From the NCBI GenBank assembly GCA_907165275.2, contig OU015664.1:7774001-7838000 (forward strand): a DNA stretch of 64,000 nucleotides. Direction: 5' to 3'. Shown piece by piece: positions 23,981 to 33,600 of the stretch (the first letter of the stretch is position 1; each line of letters opens with the position of its first letter). The stretch is from Zygaena filipendulae (lineage: Eukaryota > Arthropoda > Insecta > Lepidoptera > Zygaenidae). Below the pieces are notes generated by a model that was not told where the DNA came from, did no database searches, and worked only from the letters and a program-made list of their open reading frames with translations. The position numbers and the translations under genes are program-made.

Positions 23981-26900
23981 GTAATAAAAATATTACCTAT
24001 TTATTTTCGTTCCGCAACTTCCACACCCCTCACAACGTGAACTAATATTTTATGCGATTTTATCCGCGTTAAATTCGGAGTTCCCGCGTTATTTTCGTGA
24101 TAAAAAAAATATTAAGTAAATGAATTTGACAATTTGAGTAGTTAAACAGTGAACAGATAACAGACAGCCAGACAGAGTTACTTTCGCAACAAATATAATA
24201 TTAGAATGAATATTATACATATTTACAGAATAGACGTTGCCTACCAACGGAATTCAGATGTAATTCTGGCAGATGCACACCGAATTCGTGGCAGTGTGAC
24301 GGCGATGATGACTGTCACGATGAGTCCGACGAGATCGGGTGCCCATCTCACATCTTCACTGGTTTGTGTGATACTTACTAATTTAACAGACCCTCTAGGT
24401 GGTGCTAACACTTTCATTCGTGCGCGTTTCGGGATTCTTTTGTAAACCCTTTTAAATAACGATAACTGCCAACATCTGATTTAGATGAAACTGAGCCTGT
24501 TGTTGCTTCAAACTAAGCTTAATCTACCTGTAATTTTTTTCCTGTAATTCATATCTGTACCTGTAATTAATTCTTAATTTTTTATCGGTAAAGTACCTAA
24601 GTAATTATCAGTTTAAGTACCTACGTCATTTGTTAATCTTTTGCTTTCGAACACCATTTCTTCGAATTCTTTTCAGTACGATCACTACGTGGATGGCCAG
24701 ATTTTTTTTTTGTCACAAACAGAAGTTTTGTTATTCCTATCAATACCCCGGTCATTGATTTACTAAACATTGCGCTAACTCCAAGCGAATGGAGTGTTTC
24801 AAAAATTGCATTAGGTAATTGTAAAATTGCAGCAATTCGGTTGTCTTTATCATTCTACTCCAATTTAATATCATCACAAGTGCATCAAATTTAACAAAGA
24901 TTGTCGCGAAAATGCAGTGAATATTCATATGAGAATGACACGAATTTCTAATGTACTTTATTTTCATTATAATAAGGTTGCTGTAGCATATCATTATGAA
25001 TAGAATCAAAGTTTTAGAATAAAAGTTTTAGAATGAAAGAAAAATGAATGGTCACAGACTGACAAAATATGAAATCTAGCAAACTATGTATGAAGCTCAA
25101 ATTTGGCAGATAGATAAGTAGCATACAAGTAGGAGGCGTCAGCTAAGAACGGAGTCACGGAGTTCCCGCGGGAACTCCTAAATTAAGGCTGGTGAAAGTG
25201 CAATGAACAGTTATAGTATTTAATATAGGCACCTAACTATTTACCGCTTTTTATGACTTATAGTACTCGAGTGTTATTTATTTAAAATAATTTTTGTTCT
25301 TTCTTCTTTATACATAGGTTGCGGTTCTAATAACTGCACTAACACCCGTTTTCAGTGCAACAATGGGCATTGGATAAGAAGAAATTACGTGTGTGACGGT
25401 CAGACCGACTGTACCGATGGGTCCGACGAATATGATTGCCGAGTAAGTGTTATATTGTTGTACAACCATACTATGCCTACCTAATACCTATATAGTTGAT
25501 AATTTTATTAAGACTTCCCAGTTTCCATTCTTTTAGTGAGTAATCGCGAAGGCTTCCTTCACTTTGAATGTGAGGTCTAATTTTAGAGTGTATTTTACAA
25601 ACCCAAGTAGGTACCTATAGTATTTCAAGTTACGCACGAGCTATAGCACTTTTTTGGCACGTTTGGCATTGTAGCATGCTTTTGAGCACGAAGTTTTGTC
25701 ATAAATCTACAAAATCATCCACAACTCTCTCGACACATCAGTTCTCTCATCCATATTCATTAACGTCCCGACAAAAATTTACAGACAAAACAGGAAATAT
25801 CTTACCTTTCACATCCCAACTTGTAATACCTTGAAGCAGCGCAACAACCCTGTAACTCGTATGTGCCAATTATATAATGACGTTAGTGCCAAAACTTCAT
25901 CTAATATAGATTTATTTCACACATTAACCGCTTTTCGCTCTTCACTTTCAAAATTGTAAACTACCTTCAACCTGTATTTTTTCTCTTTTAATCTCTCTCA
26001 ACGTCCCATAAATTTGTCTTATAGATCAGCATTGTTTAAGGGTATTTAATTGGTTTAAGTGCATATCAAACTGTAATTGTGTATTGTCCTATCAATGTTA
26101 AATACCTGTTAATGTTGAAATAAAGAAAATAAATAAATAAATATGAGACCTCCCTGTTTGTTTCGATAGACAATTAACAGGTGAAGGTCATTAGTCACTT
26201 TTGACTTTACAGAACCGCAATTGCTCTTCGCTGATGTTCAAATGTCCCAATGGTCAATGTGTGCGGCATGACCCTGAGAGGAGCTGTCGGGACAATTCTG
26301 CAACTGAAACGGCCAGCGTTCCTAGTAGGTATCTGCTTACGTTAGTTCTGCAGACATCCTTTTTGACCTATCTTGTTGGATTTGACTTTGATCCACTTAT
26401 TTAAGTACTAGGTAACTTATATGTATACCTTTAATTTTTTTTTTATGAGTTTACTGTCCTTTCGTAATTTTGCTTACATGTATTTATCTACCAACTTTCT
26501 ATTACGTATTTTTATTTATTTGATTTAATACTGATTGCAAGTATGTCTATTTAATTATTATAGATCTGAAATATTTCCAATGCGACAACGGACATCGGAT
26601 AAATAAGAACTTCGTGTGCGATGGCGATAGAGACTGTACCGATGAGTCAGACGAGTACGATTGTATGGTAAGTTCCTGTATTTTCTTTCTCTCTTTCTTT
26701 CTTTCTTTCTTTCTTTCTTTGTTTCTTTGTTTACTTCAATCGGTGATATTACATGCTTCTTTTTTTGTTTTTGAACTAACTAAGCATGTAATAAAATCTT
26801 ATTGTCTTAAGTTAATGAACATGATTCTGACTAGTGATGGGTTGAGTACCAGATTTACTAAGTACCTAACCGAATACCGAGCATTAATCGACAGAACGAA

Positions 26901-29249
26901 AAGTAGGTAGGTACACACAACAAAATAGATAGCTATCCAGGGCCGTTGCCGTTTTGCAGCTCCAATATTTGTTTTTCGCATATAAGGTTTCAATGTCAAC
27001 AGAACTACCCTTGCCCACCGTCGTCATTGAAGTGTGCAAATAGTGGCTTCTGCTTGCCATTGTTGTGGCGGTGCGACAGCTACGACGACTGTGGTGACGA
27101 CACGGATGAAATCGGTTGCCCTCCTGAACTCTATGCTGGTTCGTATGATACCTAATACTTAATATCTAATTCACCACCATTATTTATTTATTTATTCTTC
27201 TTGCACAAAATAGTACAAATGGCGAACTTAATGCCTTGCGGCATTCTCTGACAGTTAACCATTATCCATTACCACTGGAACGGACAGCGCGATACCTATA
27301 CGATATCTACTGAAAGACCGAAGTTACATTAATGTTTCAAATCGTATAGTTTTGAAATTAGGTAGGTATACGTACAATAATAATATGTCAAATTTCTTAG
27401 TTCTCTTTTAAACTTCCATTTAATGAAGATGATCGACCCGTTGATCGGTTTCATAAAACATTATTTTTTATTTACGCTCTACGCTGGCTCAAGAAAGGTG
27501 ATTTAGCTAAAATGCGGTGCTACTTTATAAAGTTTAAACAGGCGAGTAATTTTCTTTAAAAAATTGATACATGATAAACACCTGTTTAATTATTTTGTAG
27601 TAACACCGACGAGTGTAGTTTTAGTTATGACTACATAGGATGAAACAAAATTACTCGCCGCTGTTTGTCCCTATGTGTGCTTAGATCTTTAAAACTATAC
27701 GCAACGGATTTTCATGCGGTTTTCATCATAAGACAGAGTGATTCATGAGGAAACTTGACACAGAGAGTAAACATGATTTCTGTTCATGTTTGACGATGTT
27801 GTTAGTTATAAAAATAACTTTATCTATAAAGCACGCGGGTTCACCAGAAAGAATTTCGGCATACACTCAGGTTTATATCTATAATTTATCCTGAAATTCC
27901 CACGGAAACTCCGAAATTACCGCGGGTGAAACCTACTAAATATAAATAAAACAATTTATTGAAACGAGTCGTGAGTAAAACTCTCCATGGTTAAACTCGA
28001 TTAATAAATTCTTAAAAAGTACAGGTAATCAGTACAAAAGAGTTGATTATTAATTAGAATAGAATAGAATAGAATAGAAAAAAGTTTATTTGATACCATA
28101 AAGATAAAATAAGTATAGGTAAGCGTGAGTCTTAAACTAGAATACTTGGTACCAAAATGGCTACCACTCAGCATTATAAGGTGGCACTAAGTTCCACGAC
28201 GCTGATTTTCAGTGGCGACCGTAGCAGGGAGATGGCTTCACACTACCAATTAGACCGTCCACAATCTGCATTTCTTAGTTTCAAAAATAATTTAAAAAGT
28301 AAAATTTGAGTAAGTAGATAATAATAAAAAGTTAAAAAAAAAAAAACATTAAAAGCTAAGTAAATTATCATAATGTAATATTACAATAATTACCATTTCC
28401 ACCACAGGTTGTGGTTCCAATAACTGCACTACGAGCCGTTTCCAGTGCAACGATGGACAGTGGGTGAATAGGAACCACATGTGCGACGGGTTTAAATACT
28501 GCTCTGATGGTTCTGATGAAGACGATTGTCTGGTGAGTTTTCTTTGAATCGTAACTTCACTACTATTATAAAACTAAACCCTCTGCCGCGTCTTTCTGTC
28601 TATCTGTCTGTTTGCGATAAACTTAAAAACTACTGGACGGATTTTCATTCGGTTTTCACTAATAGATAGGGTTATTCGTGAGGAAGGTATATAATTTATC
28701 AAAGTTTTGTGTAAGGCTGAAATGTTGGAAGTGTCAGAAAAAGTCAACGCCTAGCTTGGTTGACAGGGGTACAGAAAAGGACTTAGGGTATTTTTTTATC
28801 TCGGAACTCCTGTGGGAACTCCGAAGGAAACCGCGGGGAACAGCTAGTATAAAAAAATTGTAACTGTTTGAGTTTGTTTGTTTGTTAACCGAGCACTGAC
28901 TGTGTGAGTAGGTAAGCGACTCAGTCGGCCGGCAAACAGTTCGCAGCTGACTGTGAACTTGGACGCCACTTATCCTCAACTCCCTGGTTAGCTGTTTATA
29001 GTACCCATACCTCGATACTATAATCACTGCATGGAACTCAATAACTTTTTATTATTTATCTACTTACAGAACCGCAGATGCCCTTCGTCAAAGATAAAGT
29101 GCGCTGATACCGGCATATGTATTTCGAAGTGGTCTCGGTGTAACGATGTAACGTTTGCCACGACCACTCGGAACTCGGATGTGACGGGACGCCCGCCTGC
29201 ATCGCACTCGACGACAGCGCAGCCCTTGTCAGACATCATCTCTGTTTAG
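23732..29249 (+). CDS. Gene B: secreted LDLa-repeat protein derived from SorLA (partly decayed)
   Basis: Eight exons: 23732-23980, 24229-24361, 25318-25442, 26213-26324, 26564-26667, 27003-27138, 28408-28532 and 29070-29249, giving 387 residues and TAG at 29247. All borders are GT/AG and phases agree (0, 1, 0, 1, 0, 1, 0). Order: signal peptide exon, then modules B1, A1, a degenerate B3, A3', B4, A4 and a terminal B5. No transmembrane segment follows, so secretion is expected. Compared with gene C it lacks the B2-A2 pair. B3 has lost its calcium-binding half, and B5 shifts frame after Cys4. Alternating LDLa exons and a SorLA-like first exon show the family; ligand and role are unknown. It may be a functional diverged copy or an early pseudogene. 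Confidence 0.8.
24229..24361 (+). CDS. Gene B exon 2: LDLa module B1
   Basis: Phase 0 in, 1 out. [16 protein letters not shown]..., six Cys and the acidic [15 protein letters not shown] cluster intact. Donor is G|GTTTGT, the unusual form shared by most B-type exons in this family. Confidence 0.82.
25318..25442 (+). CDS. Gene B exon 3: LDLa module A1
   Basis: 125 bp, phase 1 to 0. [19 protein letters not shown]..., Trp at the position of LDLa Cys3 and an additional Cys before Cys1. Acidic cluster TDGSDEYDC intact. Donor GTAAGT. Confidence 0.85.
25640..26143 (+). pseudogene. 3' end of a non-LTR retrotransposon (LINE)
   Basis: Reads [17 protein letters not shown] then [24 protein letters not shown] and stop at 25957. 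This is the C-terminal signature of lepidopteran LINE ORF2 proteins ('R....LYND...DIDLF....F...L'). A noncoding tail ends in an A-rich 'aaataaataaataaata'. 5'-truncated insertion in the intron after gene B exon 3, same strand as the gene. Confidence 0.75.
26213..26324 (+). CDS. Gene B exon 4: degenerate LDLa module B3
   Basis: [16 protein letters not shown] keeps the first half of the module, then jumps to a Ser/Thr-rich tail ([14 protein letters not shown]) equivalent to the [13 protein letters not shown] linker after gene C module B3. The Cys4-Cys6 calcium-binding part is missing (an in-frame loss of about 25 codons). Phase 0 in, 1 out at A|GTAGGT. Confidence 0.7.
26564..26667 (+). CDS. Gene B exon 5: LDLa module A3' lacking N-terminal Cys pair
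   Basis: 104 bp, phase 1 to 0. [N][18 protein letters not shown]..., Arg at the Cys3 position and no Cys before QC. Four Cys in total. Acidic [15 protein letters not shown] retained. Donor ATG|GTAAGT. A (CTTT)n run follows in the intron. Confidence 0.8.
27003..27138 (+). CDS. Gene B exon 6: LDLa module B4
   Basis: [17 protein letters not shown]..., six Cys present, with acidic loop [15 protein letters not shown]. Phase 0 in, 1 out at G|GTTCGT, a donor word identical to that of gene C module B2. Confidence 0.8.
27170..28407. other. Gene B intron 6, repeats only
   Basis: About 1.2 kb with two mini-Helitron traces (near 27600-27800 and 27880-27940) and a short (AATAG)n run at 28057-28078 followed by 'aaagtttatttgatacca', a retroposon-like tail. 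No gene seen. Confidence 0.5.
28408..28532 (+). CDS. Gene B exon 7: LDLa module A4
   Basis: 125 bp, phase 1 to 0. [19 protein letters not shown]..., Trp at the Cys3 position. One calcium-site Asp is replaced (DGFKYC instead of DGDxDC), a further hint of relaxed constraint in gene B. Donor GTGAGT. Confidence 0.83.
28560..28848 (+). mobile_element. Mini-Helitron-like element
   Basis: 'ctattataaaactaaaccct' at the left, 'gaaaccgcggggaacagCTAGT' at the right. Lies in the last intron of gene B, about 30 bp after exon 7. Noncoding. Confidence 0.55.
29070..29249 (+). CDS. Gene B exon 8: terminal LDLa module, frameshifted
   Basis: [23 protein letters not shown] matches the terminal modules of genes C and D, but then the frame leaves the LDLa reading and stops at TAG. 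From about 29157 the +2 frame still reads CHDHSELGC, the expected continuation. So a small indel near 29155 broke Cys5-Cys6. The predicted C-terminus ([20 protein letters not shown]) is therefore probably frameshift-derived. Confidence 0.7.
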   Translation, partial: NRRCPSSKIKCADTGICISKWSRCNDVTFATTTRNSDVTGRPPASHSTTAQPLSDIISV

Positions 29250-29313
29250 ATACATCGAGTTCAACACAAAAAAATATCAACTGTTTTTTGGGAAGACAAT
29301 ACATACACAATAC

Positions 29314-29370
29314 AACGAGTAAGGAGAAACAATTTTAATAAACTTATAAAATTGTTTCTCCTTACTCGTT
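29314..29370 (+). terminator. 24-bp hairpin with AATAAA in its loop region, downstream of gene B
   Basis: AACGAGTAAGGAGAAACAAT...TTTA pairs perfectly with its complement at 29347-29370, leaving a 9-base loop. AATAAA (29337-29342) straddles the stem end and loop, 88 bp after the stop codon, so it may be the gene B poly(A) signal. It could equally be a small inverted-repeat insertion. Confidence 0.5.
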
Positions 29371-30390
29371 ACCTTCGTCCATTTGTGCTTAAATCTTTTA
29401 ATGAGTTATAAGTACGGGAGCCCAAGAGAGGATTTGTGGATTTACTAAAGCGTGTCACATTAACATAAGGAGAGTACCTACCTTGCACCATGTTGAGTAT
29501 TATTTATTATTTCGGGCGCGTCAGATTGAGATATGGTGGGTTCATTACATGCAGAAAAGTGTGTACATATATGAATCTGACGATTTGAACGTGACGTCCT
29601 TACTCCCTTGAGTTAGAGGATCACAAACTTGCAAAAAAAACCTGCATCTCGAGATTCTCGAGTGGGGTTGATTTTTTTTATATTTAAAGTAAATAACTCA
29701 AGGAAAGTGGGAATAATATAATCTGCCGATTTCCACAAGACGATGAAACAAAATCTCTATCTATCACTCTCTCACACCGTCCTCACACTACTTTCCGTCG
29801 CCATGACGTCATCACAGCATATTATCAGGTCACTAAACGTGTCAAATGGATTTAACCTCCTTATTTGAAATTGATTAAAGTGTAAGTATATAAAAATAAG
29901 TACCAGGCAAGTAGTACATCGAACTACTTATAGGTAGTAACACCTTTCATTTTAATGTAATTTTTAACCGACTTCCAAAAAGTAGTGGTAAAACTAAAAA
30001 GGGTACTTCTATTCCCTATTATTTTGAAAATTCTTTCACTTATAGAAAGCTAAAGTGATCCTAAGTGACATAGGATACTTTTTATCCCGAAATTCCCCTG
30101 GGAACCCTGAAATTACGGGTGAAACCGCGGGGGTCAGCTAGTGTTGTAGTAAATACCTATTATGTACCTAAGTCCTAAAGTGAAATAAAAGTCTCTTGTG
30201 ATTGTAAATGTTTTATTTTGCATTTAGTCATTTCCTCGTTGAGGGGGGATGAAAAGTTACGTGTTGCACATCAGTGCAAAGTTGCTTTTTAACCGCGTGC
30301 TCAACTTTGATGACCGAGCAAGCGGAGGATTCTAAAATTAGATTCCTGAGCGTTAGTTACGAAAGTACCTATGTTACGAAAGTTTACGTC
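29371..30390. other. Tail-to-tail spacer between genes B and C
   Basis: Contains a mini-Helitron-like element at about 30000-30142 (ending 'gggggtcagCTAGT') and a second possible poly(A) word for gene B at 30184-30189. No gene seen. Confidence 0.5.
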
Positions 30391-30396
30391 TTTATT
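30391..30396 (-). terminator. Poly(A) signal of gene C
   Basis: AATAAA on the minus strand, 151 bp after the TAG. The surrounding 'acgtctttattgtcaaaa' is conserved at the same place downstream of gene D (56866-56871), which supports function. Confidence 0.6.
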
Positions 30397-30546
30397 GTCA
30401 AAACCAAATTAAAAAAAAAACATGTTCGATCTATACCTACGAAACAAAATTTATACTTATACAAAAATGTTGTCAGCATAAAGAATATTATTATATTATG
30501 GCATGCAAAACCGTTGATTATTCAGTACGACTTTGACGTGTGACGA

Positions 30547-30690
30547 CTACGAGTGAACCGGGGTGTGCGCCGCGCATCCCGCTTCATCAGACCCGTCGCC
30601 GCAGTCTCTGTCACCGTCGCAGTGCCAAGACAATGGCACACATCTGCCGGTGTCGGCGCACTTAAACTTACTCGACGGACAATTGCGGTT
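30547..30690 (-). CDS. Gene C exon 10: terminal LDLa module B5 and stop
   Basis: [17 protein letters not shown]...[15 protein letters not shown] with all six Cys, then a short tail and TAG (30547-30549). Separated from exon 9 by a 2.6-kb intron swollen by the pentanucleotide satellite. Confidence 0.87.
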   Translation of the reverse strand, partial: NRNCPSSKFKCADTGRCVPLSWHCDGDRDCGDGSDEAGCAAHTPVHS

Positions 30691-33600
30691 CTGTAAACAA
30701 TGAAAAGGCAATTTATTATTATTCCATATTACACACGATGAACTTTTCAAATTCCTCTAGGGTTCCGTATCCAAATGGCAAAAAACGGAACCCTTATGGA
30801 TTCGTCATGTCTGTCTGTTTGTCTGTCTGTCCGTCCGTATGTCACGGCCACTTTTTTCCGAAACTATAAGACCTATACTGTTGAAACTTGGTAAGTAGAT
30901 GTATTCTGTGAACCGCATTATGATTTTCACACAAAAATAAGTCTTCAAAAATGATAGAATAGAATAGAATAGAATAGAATAGAATAGAATAGAATAGAAT
31001 AGAATAGAATAGAATAGAATAGAATAGAATAGAATAGAATAGAATAGAATAGAATAGAATAGAATAGAATAGAATAGAATAGAATAGAATAGAATAGAAT
31101 AGAATAGAATAGAATAGAATAGAATAGAATAGAATAGAATAGAATAGAATAGAATAGAATAGAATAGAATAGAATAGAATAGAATAGAATAGAATAGAAT
31201 AGAATAGAATAGAATAGAATAGAATAGAATAGAATAGAATATAATAGAATATAATAGAATATAATATAATATAATAGAATAGAATAGAATAGAATAGAAT
31301 AGAATAGAATAGAATAGAATAGAATAGAATAGAATAGAATAGAATAGAATAGAATAGAATAGAATAGAATAGAATAGAATAGAATAGAATAGAATAGAAT
31401 AGAATAGAATAGAATAGAATAGAATAGAATAGAATAGAATAGAATAGAATAGAATAGAATAGAATAGAATAGAATAGAATAGAATAGAATAGAATAGAAT
31501 AGAATAGAATAGAATAGAATAGAATAGAATAGAATAGAATAGAATAGAATAGAATAGAATAGAATAGAATAGAATAGAATAGAATAGAATAGAATAGAAT
31601 AGAATAGAATAGAATAGAATAGAATAGAATAGAATAGAATAGAATAGAATAGAATAGAATAGAATAGAATAGAATAGAATAGAATAGAATAGAATAGAAT
31701 AGAATAGAATAGAATAGAATAGAATAGAATAGAATAGAATAGAATAGAATAGAATAGAATAGAATAGAATAGAATAGAATAGAATAGAATAGAATAGAAT
31801 AGAATAGAATAGAATAGAATAGAATAGAATAGAATAGAATAGAATACAAACAATAGAATAGAATAGAATAGAATAGAATAGAATAGAATAGAATAGAATA
31901 GAATAGAATAGAACAGAACAGAACAGAACAGAACAGAACAGAACAGAACAGAACAGAACAGAACAGAACAGAACAGAACAGAACAGAACAGAACAGAACA
32001 GAACAGAACAGAACAGAACAGAACAGAACAGAACAGAACAGAACAGAACAGAACAGAACAGAACAGAACAGAACAGAACAGAACAGAACAGAACAGAACA
32101 GAACAGAACAGAACAGAACAGAACAGAACAGAATAGAAAAGAATAGAATACACTTTATTGTACACCAAAATAATGTTACACTGTGTTAAACAAAACTTAT
32201 AAATAAAGGCATATAAAAGGCGGTCTTATCGCTTTATTATCGATCTCTTCCAGACAACCTTTTGGTGGATAGGACAAAAACTGATGATAATTTTTTATCA
32301 TCAGCTCTCAGTCTGATGAAAAAATGATATTGAGGTTTCTAATATAATTTTTTTCTAAACTGAATAGTTTTCGCGAGAGACACTTCCAAAGTGGTAAAAT
32401 GTGTATCCCCCCCTGTAACTTCTAAAATATGAGAATGATAAAACTAAAAAAAATATATGATGTACATTACCATGCAAACTTCCACCGAAAATTGGTTTGA
32501 ATAAGATCTACGATATGTAATGAGCAGTTTTTTTAATACGTCATAAATCGTAAACCGCAAAAAAAAATACACTATTATTAAAACATCGATCAAAGTTACA
32601 ACGAACTACAAGAACTTTTATATTATTATGTTACTTGCTGCTACGGAACCCTTCATGGGCGAGTCCGACTCGCACTTGGCCGCTTTTTATTTATTACTAG
32701 CTGTTCCCCGTGGTTTCCGCATTAATTTCGGAGCACTCGCAGGAATTCCGGGATAAAAAGTAAACCTAAACAATTTGTTTGCGAAATTTCATGCTGATCA
32801 GTTGAGAAGGTAATAAGGCGTGAAAGCGTAACAAACAAATAAAACTCACATTCACATTTAAACCGACGAATAAATTTTAACATAAAAATTAAACCGACTT
32901 CAAACAACACAAAGATCCCGCCCTACACTAAAAAGTTAAAAATAACAAAATACCCAATTAATCCGAAAGACAAAAATGCACGTAATATTATTATTATTTT
33001 GTTTGTGCTGCCACTGATAGATTTGAAGTCGATGACCGAGGTTAATTAAAAAAAGTTTATTATTTTTTGCTTTTCAATTTTTTCTGCGGTTTATTTTATA
33101 AAGTTTTGTAATAGGACTGTTGTTTGTTTCCGCATTTTTACTAATTCTACCAATATCACTGCCAATATCTTTCTTCCATAGTCTCATAGAAAGTAGATAC
33201 CTACATTTTTAGGTTTTTTTGTAATAAAAGATAATAAAATGAGAATCGAGAAACTCACGAGACAATCGTGTTCATCGGAGCCATCGGCACAGTCGCTCTC
33301 GCCGTCGCACACCCAGATCCTATTCACCCAATGTCCATTATCGCACTGGAACCTAGACGCAGTGCAGTTATTGGAACCGCAACCTGTAAATTAAAAGATT
33401 TAATAATAAACTATGCCATAATTAATAGATAGGTACTCGTCTTTTTAGGGACTCTTATTATTTGCTCATTTCTGTCCGTCCATTTGAGTCCAAATGTGTC
33501 TGTCCATATGTCACAGGCCACAGCTATTTTACTCGGAAAATCTTGGCACTAAATAGATGGGGAGAGAAGTGTATTCTATGAACCTCTATTAGGAGTAGAA

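Noticed and set aside
30952..32152. Regular array considered as CRISPR
   Set aside because: Five-base units with no spacers in a eukaryotic intron; plainly a satellite.
30842..32168. 335- and 407-codon open frames of repeated YSILF and CSVLF on the minus strand
   Set aside because: They are direct translations of the AGAAT/AGAAC satellite; five-base units without stops keep frames open.
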